A stretch of 12,858 nt of DNA from an uncultured Caldimicrobium sp. (GCA_938091475.1 CALLJI010000004.1:1-12858), one strand, 5' to 3'. Counted from the first letter of the stretch, positions 1 through 8,363 are shown. The notes: generated from the sequence alone by a model not told the origin. A program made the numbers and translations.

Positions 1-2316
1 CCTTGTGACTACTTTAAACATTCTATCTATTAGAGCCCCTCCAACATTTAACCAAAACCTCTCCACAGTATCTTCTCTAAGATTACTCTTAAAATCAAGC
101 CAAAAGGCTCTGAGAAAACCTATCCAGGAAACTTCAGCTCCACCCTGAGTGTAGTATAAGGGATAAAATCCAGGCTGAATAAGAAAAGAAGAATATCTAC
201 TCTCTTTACCCAAAGTTGCCACTGTACCACCTGATGAAGCCCTCCGAAGTATATCTGTGAAAGCTTTAATTAATCCCTCCTCAATTTTTGTGGGATCGGA
301 TGCAAAGAAGTAATTATCAGGAAATCCATCGTTATCTTTATCCCATTCTGGAGTGAGATCTGGCTTACCGTTATTATTTCTATCTTCAAATCCTCCAAAC
401 TTAGCTGCCAAGTAGAGCATATTATACCTACCAACAAGCATATTAGGGTTTGACTCTTGAGTATCTATCATATAGGTAATGAGATTTTGTGTTCCATTTA
501 GATCTGGTCTTAAATCATTCATTAGGGCATAATAAGCAAGGCCAGCTATATAATATGAATTTTTCTTAGGAGGATATGGACAAGTGCCTGCAGCTTTGGA
601 AAGCTCGCTCACATATTTTTGGGTTGCATTCCAATCACAAGTTCCTCCTAATACACAACCTATACACATATATCCAGGGGTTATGCCCTCGTAATTTCCT
701 ACCAAATCAGTCCAATAACTTACATTTATAGTATTATCAGCATTCGATGGAACACCATAATCTGGATCATTATTGTTGTCATAATTATAGGTGAAGCGTG
801 TACCCGGAATTCTTTTATCTCTCCAGGGATTTGCATCATTAATGGCCACAACAAAACTCTTCTGGCAAGGATAGATGTAAGGGTCTCTCCAACCAAGTCT
901 ATTCCTATGAGACCAGGGGGAAAAACTACAGAATACAGGCGCACCATCATCTTTGCGTACATTTTCTAATCCATCACAATAATTCTCTTTTGAAGGTCCA
1001 AGTTTTTTAAAGTATCTAATTATTTCATAATACATCTCACTTATAGGGTCATAAGTCTTATAGCCATCTCTGTAGCCAAATTTATTTATATAATTGATAA
1101 CTCCACTATAAGAGGCCCCACCTATGTTATCTGGATTGGTAATAAAGGTACCATCTGCATTGATCTCTCCCTCTGGATTTGGACAACCATTTGGATTATT
1201 ACATCTAACTAAATCCCCATTAGCATCGTGGTATAATTGCCCATAGGGTATCTTATGTGATATCCATTTGACATTGGCTCTGATCACACCACCATCTCGT
1301 GTAATGTCAGGATTATTTTTCATAGCGTAAGAAATAAGACCAAAGCGGAATTTATCAGCATATTTTTGAATCACACCTTCAGGTTTTCTATTATCGGGAT
1401 TACAGTTGGGTTCAAGTCCTTTAGATGGATCGCAAACTTCAATCTGAAGATTAAAGGCACCCTCTTTCCCATAAACTGTCTGACAAGTTCCATTACTTCC
1501 ACAATCTCTATCTCTATTGCAAGGTTTGAATATATCATTGCTACACCTTTTATCGTATACTTCAGGAAATCTATTTTCTTCATCTCCAGATTCACCAACA
1601 CCACAGTCTGGTAAATTATCACCATTTGTATCCCTACATACAACAAAGCCATTGGCATAACGAATCAAATAAATAGTTCCACTATATGGTGTATAAAATT
1701 GAGCATTATCTATTCTCTTAATAGGAAACCAAGAGTGTCCTGGTGATAGGGTCTGTCTTGCCCCTAAAAGTTGCGTATTACCAGGACTATCTATGTTTCT
1801 GTTGCCACCAGTCATTGCCTTTCTAAAGGCGTCAACTGCCATCATAGTTGCCCAATTTAGGAAATTTCCACTCCAGCTTCCTGAGCACTTGTGTCCATTA
1901 GAAACTGAACCTATAGGTTCAAATCTTGCTGCGGTCCCACCACCAACGTATCTATAGCACTTGTTGGGATCAAAATATCCATAATATTCTTTTGTGTCAT
2001 TATAGCAATTACTGATAAAATACTGTGTACTATTCACAGTAGCATTATATCTACAAGTGGTATCCGGTGAACAGGAATAGCTTTGTCTCGGGTCTCCTGT
2101 ACAGCGGACATCAGGGTGAGCTGCCCCCTGCATAGGTGTCTCTATGGAAAGCATAAGCATAACATTGGGAGGTACAGAGGCTGCTACAAAGGGAGGGGCA
2201 TAACAATAATCACCCATACCGGTGCTACCTATTTTGGCTTCTCGGAAAATAAGGGAAGTAGAAACAATAAGAACTACAAGAACAATTCTTCTGAAAAGAC
2301 TATTAAAAGCTATCAT
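1..2316 (-). CDS. pilY1: PilY1-like type IV pilus tip/assembly protein, N-terminal part (3' end beyond window)
   Basis: An open frame of 772 codons starts at ATG 2316-2314, two codons after an in-frame TAA, and runs off the window edge. It begins with a basic, hydrophobic signal-peptide-like segment (residues about 9-24). PNVMLML at residues 50-56 matches the first strand of the PilY1 von Willebrand A-like domain. SGNFLNWATMM near residues 149-159 is a hallmark of PilY1 proteins, and the region after residue 670 (IEEGLIKAFTDILR, then WIGFLRAFW) also fits the family. D-rich calcium-type loops lie at 229-237, 645-653 and 659-667. About 25 cysteines suggest disulfides outside the cytoplasm. PilY1 proteins are secreted adhesin or priming factors of type IV pili; the C-terminal beta-propeller would lie outside the window. 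The usual metal-site residues after PNVMLML are missing. No pilin genes are visible nearby. No clear ribosome binding site precedes the start. Confidence 0.85.
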   Translation of the reverse strand, partial: MIAFNSLFRRIVLVVLIVSTSLIFREAKIGSTGMGDYCYAPPFVAASVPPNVMLMLSIETPMQGAAHPDVRCTGDPRQSYSCSPDTTCRYNATVNSTQYFISNCYNDTKEYYGYFDPNKCYRYVGGGTAARFEPIGSVSNGHKCSGSWSGNFLNWATMMAVDAFRKAMTGGNRNIDSPGNTQLLGARQTLSPGHSWFPIKRIDNAQFYTPYSGTIYLIRYANGFVVCRDTNGDNLPDCGVGESGDEENRFPEVYDKRCSNDIFKPCNRDRDCGSNGTCQTVYGKEGAFNLQIEVCDPSKGLEPNCNPDNRKPEGVIQKYADKFRFGLISYAMKNNPDITRDGGVIRANVKWISHKIPYGQLYHDANGDLVRCNNPNGCPNPEGEINADGTFITNPDNIGGASYSGVINYINKFGYRDGYKTYDPISEMYYEIIRYFKKLGPSKENYCDGLENVRKDDGAPVFCSFSPWSHRNRLGWRDPYIYPCQKSFVVAINDANPWRDKRIPGTRFTYNYDNNNDPDYGVPSNADNTINVSYWTDLVGNYEGITPGYMCIGCVLGGTCDWNATQKYVSELSKAAGTCPYPPKKNSYYIAGLAYYALMNDLRPDLNGTQNLITYMIDTQESNPNMLVGRYNMLYLAAKFGGFEDRNNNGKPDLTPEWDKDNDGFPDNYFFASDPTKIEEGLIKAFTDILRRASSGGTVATLGKESRYSSFLIQPGFYPLYYTQGGAEVSWIGFLRAFWLDFKSNLREDTVERFWLNVGGALIDRMFKVVTR

Positions 2317-2350
2317 AATTTACTTACGGATTAAATGTTCTATACTATAT

Positions 2351-2380
2351 TTTATATAATACCAATATTAAAAAAGTAAA
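2351..2380 (-). promoter_or_regulatory. Candidate sigma70-type promoter for the PilY1-like gene
   Basis: On the minus strand TTTACT (2380-2375) and TATAAA (2356-2351) are separated by 18 nt, about 35 nt upstream of the ATG at 2316. The region is very AT-rich, so chance matches are likely. It sits next to the first palindromic unit. Confidence 0.35.
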
Positions 2381-2401
2381 GCCTATTTGTTAGGGCATTT
2401 A

Positions 2402-2564
2402 GGCAGCCGCAAGGGCTGCCCCTACGCAATTTTGAATTTCCGGGCAATTCTTGAATTGCCCCTACAATTTTTCTCTCAGGCTAAAGCCTGCGGCTACCCT
2501 TTTTTATTATGTAGGGGCACGACAACGCCGTGCCCTAATCGGGCAGCCCTGAGGCCTCCTCTAC
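2402..2564. repeat. Cluster of five short palindromic (hairpin) units
   Basis: Units lie at 2402-2425, 2442-2465, 2475-2497, 2511-2535 and 2541-2564. Most share a frame of GGGC at one end and GCCCCTAC at the other, with a variable stem: CAGCCGCAAGGGCTG, CAATTCTTGAATTG, CAGGCTAAAGCCTG, and a GGCACGACAACGCCGTGCC type in reverse orientation (GTAGGGG at its left). The fifth is a damaged copy of the first. Spacers are 5-16 nt. The same stem classes make up the larger array at 9295-9820. Open frames across this stretch are by-products of the repeats. Confidence 0.85.
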
Positions 2565-2580
2565 AGTTTATTTAATTCTT

Positions 2581-2680
2581 TGGCACCGTAAGACGAGTCA
2601 TTAAAATCAAATTCTTCAGTATGGGTAAGACAAAACTATCCCAAAATGTTTTTCAATAGCTGCAACCTTTAGGTTGTGTA
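2581..2680. repeat. Decayed palindromic units downstream of the cluster
   Basis: Positions 2581-2602 (GGCACCGTAAGACGAGTCAT) align with the GGGCTCAGCAAGACGTGCCC unit class of the large array, including the preceding T-rich spacer. Positions 2656-2680 contain the hairpin CAACC-TTTA-GGTTG. Read in reverse, it resembles the CAGGCTAAAGCCTGCGGCTAC class. Both are diverged, so homology is probable but not certain. Confidence 0.4.
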
Positions 2681-2762
2681 TTCTAATAGTAAAAAGTGTG
2701 ACTTGACAATAGAAATAACATCTCTTTTTAAGGAGGTATGGTTACTATTTTTGAGAGATCAC
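2673..2762. repeat. Possible remnants of mobile-element terminal repeats
   Basis: Positions 2676-2718 hold AATAGTAA followed 4 nt later by TGTGAC, then CAATAGAAATAAC. The order and spacing are nearly those of the right terminal repeat at 9838-9892. Positions 2740-2762 (GGTTACTATTTTT then GAGAGATCAC) resemble the opposite orientation of the same repeat. The rest is diverged. I infer a decayed relative of the 9204-9892 element. Chance similarity in AT-rich DNA is the alternative. Confidence 0.3.
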
Positions 2763-2919
2763 CAAGATTGTTAGAATACCTGTGAGTACAGGGCTACAAG
2801 GATAAATAATTTGCTTCACACAGGATATTACGAAGCTATGTAGAATTTATATCAAAAAAAATATATAAAGGAATTTTAGAGTAAAGGTAAAAAGTATTTA
2901 AGAACTGAATTGATTTGGA
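2763..2919. other. Intergenic stretch downstream of tatA, no feature recognised
   Basis: AT-rich DNA between the possible terminal-repeat remnant and the tatA stop codon. I see no gene, no RNA gene and no strong GC-rich terminator hairpin. On the minus strand there is only a weak AT stem (TTTATAT...ATATAAA around 2850-2870) containing a T-run, which could at best be a poor terminator for the upstream operon. Confidence 0.5.
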
Positions 2920-3129
2920 TTAGGCTTTTTCAGGGGCTTTATTTTCTTGTTTTTCTTGTTCCAGTTTTTTAACCTCTTCACTAACATCTGCTTCTTTCAA
3001 TGATTCTTTAAAAGATCTAATTCCCTTGCCTAATCCAGCTCCTACCTCAGGTAACCTCTTTGCTCCAAAAATTAAAAGTGCTAAAAAGAGAATTATGAAT
3101 AATTCTTGCCCTCCTAAACCAAAAGGCAT
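2920..3129 (-). CDS. tatA: Sec-independent protein translocase subunit TatA (TatA/E type)
   Basis: A 69-residue protein with the full TatA plan: a short N-terminal membrane helix ([19 protein letters not shown], residues 9-27), the conserved FG-hinge-P motif, an amphipathic helix ([19 protein letters not shown]) and a charged tail rich in Lys and Glu. TatA forms the size-variable channel for folded twin-arginine substrates in the inner membrane. ATG at 3129 is preceded by AGGAGGGG (3142-3135, spacing 5), which is also the last sense codons of tatC. A single base separates the tatC stop from this start, so the two are translationally coupled. Order here is tatC then tatA, the reverse of the common arrangement. 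There is no tatB in the window. Confidence 0.95.
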   Translation of the reverse strand: MPFGLGGQELFIILFLALLIFGAKRLPEVGAGLGKGIRSFKESLKEADVSEEVKKLEQEKQENKAPEKA

Positions 3130-3130
3130 A

Positions 3131-3868
3131 TCAACCCCTCCTAAGATTAGATATTTTAATTAAGAGTATACCTACCTCATAAAGAATTGTCAAGGGCAAA
3201 GCAATTAAAATTTGATATAGGGGGTCAACACCTGTGGTGATAAGACTTGCAAAGAGAAAATTTAGAATAATGGCATAGGGACGGAAATTTGTAAGCTGCT
3301 CAATTCTTACAATGTCTAATTTATTGAGCAAAAAAATAATGGAGGGAACCTGAAAAAAGAGACCAAAGAGTAAGAGTGTTTTTAGTAGAAAGGAGATATA
3401 TTCCATTAAATAAGGTTTGAAGACCAAAAACTTTTCTCCGAAGGAATAGAAAAATTTGAGTAAAAAAGGTACAAATAAATAAAAAGCAACCAGTGCACCT
3501 ATTATAAATGAAAAGGAAGTAAAGAGAATGATTTTTTTTAGCCATCTCTTTTCATGGGGATAAAGTCCTGGTGCTACAAAAACCCACATTTGATAGATAA
3601 TATAAGGGCTTCCTATAATAAAGCCCAGGATAGCAGATAATTTAATTTGTGTAGAAAAAACATCTGCTAATCCCTTAAAATATATTTTTTCTTCTTTGCC
3701 TAAATAGGGTCTTAAAGGGTTAATAATAAATTCTAAAATTTCATCGGCAAAGAGATATACAAGGACAGCTGAGATTATCCAACCAATTAAAGCTTTTGTG
3801 ATACAGCTGCGAAGTTCTATTAGATGCTCAAAAAAGGACTGTTTTTGCTCCAGATCTTTCTCATCCAT
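3131..3868 (-). CDS. tatC: Sec-independent protein translocase subunit TatC
   Basis: A 245-residue polytopic membrane protein with six predicted membrane segments, the normal size for TatC, which recognises twin-arginine signal peptides. Family hallmarks are visible: [11 protein letters not shown] at residues 12-22 (the HLxELR signal-peptide-binding segment), [23 protein letters not shown] with the conserved Phe and Glu of the first periplasmic/cytoplasmic loop region, and FGLFFQVP. The late TTGVDP replaces the more common TPPD-type motif but keeps the Asp. The start ATG (3868-3866) lies inside the transketolase gene, overlapping its end by 8 nt, and has no clear ribosome binding site of its own. 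Reinitiation after transketolase is the likely mode. The tatA start follows the stop after one base. Confidence 0.95.
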   Translation of the reverse strand: MDEKDLEQKQSFFEHLIELRSCITKALIGWIISAVLVYLFADEILEFIINPLRPYLGKEEKIYFKGLADVFSTQIKLSAILGFIIGSPYIIYQMWVFVAPGLYPHEKRWLKKIILFTSFSFIIGALVAFYLFVPFLLKFFYSFGEKFLVFKPYLMEYISFLLKTLLLFGLFFQVPSIIFLLNKLDIVRIEQLTNFRPYAIILNFLFASLITTGVDPLYQILIALPLTILYEVGILLIKISNLRRG

Positions 3869-5807
3869 TCAGGAGTGTTTCAAAACTTTTGACAATAGAT
3901 TCTGGGTCAAGGCCAGCCCTTTTAAAAAGTTCGGCAGGGGATCCTGAAGTAGTAGCTTTTTTATGCCCTAAAAGCTTGAGATTAATTAGTATCTTATTTA
4001 AGGCATAAAAGGAAGCGATTTTGGCTCCTAACCCTGTTTCAACTAAATGATCTTCTACTACGAACACATTTCTTAGTTTTGCAGCTTCTATCAAGTCTTC
4101 TTCAGGAAAAGGCCTAATTGAGGCCACATTTAGAAGACTAACTTCAATACCCTTATCTTTCAAGATCTTCCAGGCTTCTAAAGCATAAGAAATTAGATTA
4201 CCATAACTGATAATTACTCCCTCTTTACCCTTTCTGATCCAATCTGCTTTACCAGGAATAAATTCGTAGGATTCCTCAAAATAGATACTTCCATCTTCTT
4301 TAGTAAGAATTGGAAGCCCTGATCTTCCCATACCAACAAAAACATTCCCAGGCCTTTGAGAGGCTGTTTTTATAATGTGATAAGTTTGATTTGCATCTGC
4401 AGGGATGTAAATTTCAAAAGAGGTAAGATTAAATAAAAGACCCAGATAATCAATACACTGATGGGTAGGCCCATCTTCGCCTACATCGGCTCCTAAATGG
4501 GTGCAAACTACTTTTAGAGCAGTGTTATTAAGTTCATTTAATCTCAATTGATTATATACTTCATCTATTCCAAAAACCCCAAAGGTTGAAAAAAAGACCA
4601 AAAAACCCTCTTTTGAAAGGGCACCAGAGAGAGTGGCTGTATGGTGTTCTTGGATGCCTGATTCAAAAAAGGCCTTGGGAGAATGATTTTTAAACTCTGT
4701 CATCTTAACAGAACCTTCTAAATCACAAGTAAGCCCTAAGATTTTAGGAGGAAGACCTTCTAAGTTATTTTTAATAGCTAAGTTTAATAAGGTTTTACCA
4801 TATGCAGATCTACAATCCACCTTTTTATCAGGAGTGTACAAAATAGGAGAGGGAACTTCTATATTAACTTCTAATGGAAAATGAGGTTGATGGGGAAAGG
4901 AAACTTGAAAGGATTTTCTCTTTTCTTTAAGTATGTCCAATTCATCTGGATCAAATCCCAGCTCTTGTAGAGCTTTTTTAGCGAGATCTTCAGGTAAGGC
5001 TGAGCCATGCCATTTCGGATCATTTTCCATAAAGGATATTCCTTTACCCATGATGGTATGAGCAAGAATAGCGGTAGGTTTAGAAGGATCTGGAACTTCT
5101 TTTTTTATAGCCTTTTTCAAAGCTTGAAAAATAGCTTGAAAATTATGCCCATCAACTTCTTCTACATTCCATGAAGTAGCTAAGATTTCCTCTTTAATAT
5201 TTTGAGGCATTACCTTACCTATTTCACCACCAATTTGAAGTTTATTATAATCAATAAGAATGATAAGATTATCTAAACCGTTCTTAACCGCCCATCTTCT
5301 TGCCTCAATTACTTGACCTTTTTGTTGTTCCCCATCTCCCATCAGACAAAAAACCTTAGAAGCTAAATTTTTAAGCTTGAGTGACATTGCCATTCCACAG
5401 GCAGCAGATAGGCCTTGCCCTAAATTGCCCGTGTTCCATTCAACCCCTGGAACAGCCTGTTCTACATGGCCTGAGAAAGCAGAGCCAGCCCTTCTAAATT
5501 CCATAAGAAAGGCTTCCTCAGGGAAAAATCCATATTCACATAAAACGCTATAAACACCTGGGCTTATATGACCATGACTGATAACTACTCTATCTCTCTC
5601 TGAAAAGCGTGGATTCTTAGGATCAACCTTAGCCAAGGCATAAACTACTAAAAGCAGGTCAAGGGAAGAAAGGGAACCTCCTGGATGCCCACTTTTGGCT
5701 AAGGTAGTGGATAAAATGATCCTTCTTGCACATCTTTTACGTGCCTCTTCAAAGGCTTTTAGTTCCGTCTCGGTTAAAAAATCCTTTTCTAAATTAAGCT
5801 TAATCAC
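3861..5807 (-). CDS. tkt: Transketolase, full-length single chain
   Basis: Transketolase moves two-carbon ketol units between sugar phosphates in the pentose phosphate pathway, using thiamine diphosphate. This 648-residue chain shows SGHPGG (39-44), HGH (78-80), the cofactor motif GDG...N (157-188), the active-site histidine region KWHG (265-268), the catalytic glutamate in GIQEH (E387) and DGPTHQ (445-450). Length is close to the usual 650-665. The N-terminal half to about residue 285 and the C-terminal half starting near RSAYGKTL (333) resemble the two subunits of split (archaeal-type) transketolases, joined by a proline-rich linker. I infer a fused version of that lineage. The start is GTG, preceded by AAAGGAGT (5824-5817) at 9-nt spacing. 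It follows ilvN by 57 nt and overlaps tatC by 8 nt. Confidence 0.93.
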   Translation of the reverse strand: MIKLNLEKDFLTETELKAFEEARKRCARRIILSTTLAKSGHPGGSLSSLDLLLVVYALAKVDPKNPRFSERDRVVISHGHISPGVYSVLCEYGFFPEEAFLMEFRRAGSAFSGHVEQAVPGVEWNTGNLGQGLSAACGMAMSLKLKNLASKVFCLMGDGEQQKGQVIEARRWAVKNGLDNLIILIDYNKLQIGGEIGKVMPQNIKEEILATSWNVEEVDGHNFQAIFQALKKAIKKEVPDPSKPTAILAHTIMGKGISFMENDPKWHGSALPEDLAKKALQELGFDPDELDILKEKRKSFQVSFPHQPHFPLEVNIEVPSPILYTPDKKVDCRSAYGKTLLNLAIKNNLEGLPPKILGLTCDLEGSVKMTEFKNHSPKAFFESGIQEHHTATLSGALSKEGFLVFFSTFGVFGIDEVYNQLRLNELNNTALKVVCTHLGADVGEDGPTHQCIDYLGLLFNLTSFEIYIPADANQTYHIIKTASQRPGNVFVGMGRSGLPILTKEDGSIYFEESYEFIPGKADWIRKGKEGVIISYGNLISYALEAWKILKDKGIEVSLLNVASIRPFPEEDLIEAAKLRNVFVVEDHLVETGLGAKIASFYALNKILINLKLLGHKKATTSGSPAELFKRAGLDPESIVKSFETLLNG

Positions 5808-5816
5808 GGTCTGTAC

Positions 5817-5824
5817 ACTCCTTT
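5817..5824 (-). promoter_or_regulatory. Ribosome binding site of the GTG-started transketolase
   Basis: Minus strand AAAGGAGT lies 9 nt before GTG 5807-5805. No ATG nearby fits the reading frame better, so this site supports a GTG start. Confidence 0.6.
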
Positions 5825-5864
5825 AAAATTTGAAGGATGATTTTAATCCTGAAAAGGGATAAAA

Positions 5865-6362
5865 TCAAGTAGTTTTCTTCTCTCTTTTCATTGCGATAAG
5901 ACCTGTTCTAACAATCTCTTTTATCCCTATAGGGCGAAGGAGTTCAATGACTGCTTCTAATTTATTTTGATTCCCTGTGACTTCAATCACATAGGTTCTT
6001 GGAGTGACATCTACAATTTTTAATCTAAAAATTTCGCATATTCTGTAAATCTCCTCTCTCTGTTCCTTTTCTGCCCTGACTTTAATTAGGGCCATTTCTC
6101 TTTCCACATATTCTCCTTCTTCCGTCACATCTACCACTTTATAGACATCAATTAATCTTCTTAGTTGTTTTATGATTTGTTCAATAATTTGATCATCTCC
6201 GCGAGTAACCAAGGTAAGATGAGAAAGAGTTGGATCAAGGGTTTCAGCCACACACAAGCTATCAATATTAAAGCCGCGTCCGCTAAAAAGACCGGCAATG
6301 CGGGCTAAAGCACCGGGCGTATTCTCTACTAAAACAGACAAAGTGCATTTTCTCTCACTCAT
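5865..6362 (-). CDS. ilvN: Acetolactate synthase regulatory (small) subunit
   Basis: A 165-residue protein, the size of long-form IlvH/IlvN subunits. Residues 5-80 form an ACT domain with the typical valine-site segment (VENTPGALARIAGLFSGRGF followed by NIDSL). Residues about 84-160 match the C-terminal small-subunit domain (EREMALIKV...REEIYRICEIF...VIEVTGN...LLRPIGIKEIVRTG). The subunit activates the catalytic chain and confers feedback inhibition by valine. It starts at ATG 6362, only 11 nt after the ilvB stop. A GTAAGGGGG ribosome binding site overlaps that stop codon, so ilvB and ilvN are coupled and made in concert. The conserved ACT residues suggest that the valine site is intact. Confidence 0.96.
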   Translation of the reverse strand: MSERKCTLSVLVENTPGALARIAGLFSGRGFNIDSLCVAETLDPTLSHLTLVTRGDDQIIEQIIKQLRRLIDVYKVVDVTEEGEYVEREMALIKVRAEKEQREEIYRICEIFRLKIVDVTPRTYVIEVTGNQNKLEAVIELLRPIGIKEIVRTGLIAMKREKKTT

Positions 6363-6373
6363 TCTAAACCCCC

Positions 6374-8065
6374 TTACACCAAAATCATCTCAGTGGTTGC
6401 TTTTCCAGCAGGAACCATTGGGAAAACACCTTCTTCTGGTGCAATTATTACATCTAAGATCACAAGTTTGTCCATTGAAATTACCTTTTTTAGGGTTTCT
6501 TCAACTTCTTGCGGTTTAGTTATTCTAAGTCCTACGGCACCGTAAGCTTCAGCAATCTTCACAAAATCTGGAATAGTTGCAAATTTAACGGCAGAGTATC
6601 TTCTCTCGTAGAAGAGTTCCTGCCATTGTCTCACCATCCCTAAATAACCATTGTTAAGAATTATAATTTTAATCGGTAATCTTTGGTCCATAGCTGTAGC
6701 TAATTCTTGGATATTCATTTGTATAGAGCCGTCTCCAGCGATATCAATAACTAATTTATTGGGATTGCCCATCTGAGCACCAATAGCAGCAGGGAAGCCA
6801 AACCCCATTGTTCCTAATCCACCTGAAGAAATAAGAGTGCGAGGATATTTGAATTTGTAGAATTGAGCTGCCCACATCTGATTTTGTCCAACCTCTGTGC
6901 AGAGGATAGCCTCTCCCTTAGTTAATTCATAGAGCTTTTCAATCACAAATTGGGGTTTAATATAATTAGGATCCTCTTTGTATGTTAAAGGGTATCTTTT
7001 TCTCCAAATATTAATTTGTTCCCACCATTCCTTGAAACGTTCTTTCCAATATTTTTTTGGTTTTCCCGCTTCTTTTACTGCTTCAAGCAACCTTTCTAAG
7101 GCTCTCTTGCAATCGCCCACTATTGGTACATCTACTTTAACATTTTTTTGAATAGAGGTAGGATCAATATCAATGTGAATTATTTTGGCTTTAGGAGCAA
7201 AGGCATCCACTTTACCAGTAACTCTATCATCAAAACGAGCACCCACTGCTATCAAAACATCACAATTTGCCACAGCCATATTTGCATAATAGGTACCATG
7301 CATACCAAGCATTCCCAAAGATTGATCATGATCACCTGGAAAGCCCCCCAGTCCCATAAGAGTCATGGTAACAGGTAGATTTAACTTCTCAGCTAACTCT
7401 CTAACCACCTCAGAAGCCCCAGAAGAAATTACACCCCCTCCAATAAGAAGAATTGGTCTTTCTGCCTTTTCTATAAATTGATAGGCTCTTTCTATTTGTT
7501 TGATATGTGGTTCATAGGTAGGATTATAGCTTCTTAAATCTAACTCGTCAGGATATTGAAATTCTCCTTTGCTTTGTTGGATATCCTTGGGTATGTCAAC
7601 CAGCACAGGTCCAGGTCTTCCTGTGCGGGCAATATAAAAGGCTGCTTTTAAAATTCGTGGTAAGTCTTCAATCTTTTTAACCAAAAAGTTGTGTTTTGTA
7701 ATTGGTCTGGTAATTCCAGTTGTATCTACCTCCTGAAAGGCGTCATTTCCGATAAGTTTAGTGGGCACTTGCCCTGTTAAAACCACTATGGGAATAGAAT
7801 CCATATAGGCAGTGGCAATCCCAGTAACAGTATTAGTTGCACCAGGGCCAGAAGTAGCTAAAGCAACTCCTACTTTTCCAGTAGATCTGGCATAACCGTC
7901 AGCAGCATGCGCTGCACCTTGCTCATGCCTGACTAAGACATGATGGATCTCCGGTGCCTTATATAACTCATCATAAATATCTATTACCGCTCCCCCTGGA
8001 TAACCAAAAATTACCTCTACACCCTCTCTCTTTAGAGCTTCAATGATCATTTTAGCACCAGTCAT
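6374..8065 (-). CDS. ilvB: Acetolactate synthase catalytic (large) subunit
   Basis: The enzyme condenses two pyruvates, or pyruvate with 2-oxobutyrate, in the first common step of valine, leucine and isoleucine synthesis. From ATG 8065 it has 563 residues, the family norm. Visible are FGYPGGA (20-26), the catalytic Glu in [15 protein letters not shown] (E48), the central FAD-binding domain ([12 protein letters not shown]) and the thiamine diphosphate motif GDGSIQMN...ILNN (from 444). An alternative GTG start at 8086 would add seven residues (MRKLGEI). I prefer the ATG because GGGAGAG lies just before it, and homologues begin near TGAKMI. It follows the DUF465 gene by 13 nt and is coupled to ilvN. 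Confidence 0.96.
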   Translation of the reverse strand: MTGAKMIIEALKREGVEVIFGYPGGAVIDIYDELYKAPEIHHVLVRHEQGAAHAADGYARSTGKVGVALATSGPGATNTVTGIATAYMDSIPIVVLTGQVPTKLIGNDAFQEVDTTGITRPITKHNFLVKKIEDLPRILKAAFYIARTGRPGPVLVDIPKDIQQSKGEFQYPDELDLRSYNPTYEPHIKQIERAYQFIEKAERPILLIGGGVISSGASEVVRELAEKLNLPVTMTLMGLGGFPGDHDQSLGMLGMHGTYYANMAVANCDVLIAVGARFDDRVTGKVDAFAPKAKIIHIDIDPTSIQKNVKVDVPIVGDCKRALERLLEAVKEAGKPKKYWKERFKEWWEQINIWRKRYPLTYKEDPNYIKPQFVIEKLYELTKGEAILCTEVGQNQMWAAQFYKFKYPRTLISSGGLGTMGFGFPAAIGAQMGNPNKLVIDIAGDGSIQMNIQELATAMDQRLPIKIIILNNGYLGMVRQWQELFYERRYSAVKFATIPDFVKIAEAYGAVGLRITKPQEVEETLKKVISMDKLVILDVIIAPEEGVFPMVPAGKATTEMILV

Positions 8066-8068
8066 TAT

Positions 8069-8075
8069 CTCTCCC
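8069..8075 (-). promoter_or_regulatory. Ribosome binding site that favours the ilvB ATG start
   Basis: Minus strand GGGAGAG sits 3 nt (about 5 nt from the GGGAG core) before ATG 8065. The competing GTG at 8086 has an AGGGAGG directly abutting it, which is too close for efficient initiation. Confidence 0.5.
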
Positions 8076-8078
8076 AAT

Positions 8079-8300
8079 TTACGCACCCTCCCTTTGATAT
8101 TTTTTTATTAGTTCATAGATTTTTTCTTTCAAATGCAGTTTTTCTAACTTTATTTGTTTTTCCCTAATTTCCTCCTCTGTGGTTAAATAAATCTTTTTGC
8201 TCAACTCTTCAAGTTCTCTCTCTAAACTTTGATGTTTTTCAAATAAGGCTCTAATATCATCATATTTTTCTGCAAAGACTTTTACCAAATCTTTCTCCAT
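8079..8300 (-). CDS. Small coiled-coil protein, DUF465 (YdcH-like) family
   Basis: A 73-residue, strongly charged and almost wholly helical protein. The pattern [15 protein letters not shown], then [24 protein letters not shown], matches DUF465 proteins: a helix, a short turn near residues 38-42 (YLTTE), and a second helix ending in LKxxI. The family is widespread and has no settled function. ATG 8300 has an ideal ribosome binding site (AAAGGAGGT, 8315-8307, 6-nt spacing), better than any other gene here, so it may be highly translated. It lies 63 nt after the slipin gene and 13 nt before ilvB. The link to acetolactate synthase is positional only. Confidence 0.8.
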   Translation of the reverse strand: MEKDLVKVFAEKYDDIRALFEKHQSLERELEELSKKIYLTTEEEIREKQIKLEKLHLKEKIYELIKKYQREGA

Positions 8301-8363
8301 ACTTATACCTCCTTTATAGTATTTTTAAAAACTTTGCCGAGATTTTGTGAAAAAATTCCTGAG

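Noticed and set aside
1366-1658. Open frames on either strand within the PilY1-like gene
   Set aside because: They are shadows of the 772-codon frame, which has a signal peptide and family motifs.
2387-2575. A 62-residue plus-strand protein
   Set aside because: It is a read-through of the palindromic units in the smaller cluster.
8066-8086. GTG 8086 as the ilvB start
   Set aside because: The ribosome-binding-like sequence abuts the GTG directly, while the ATG at 8065 has a properly placed site and fits the usual N-terminus. It remains possible.
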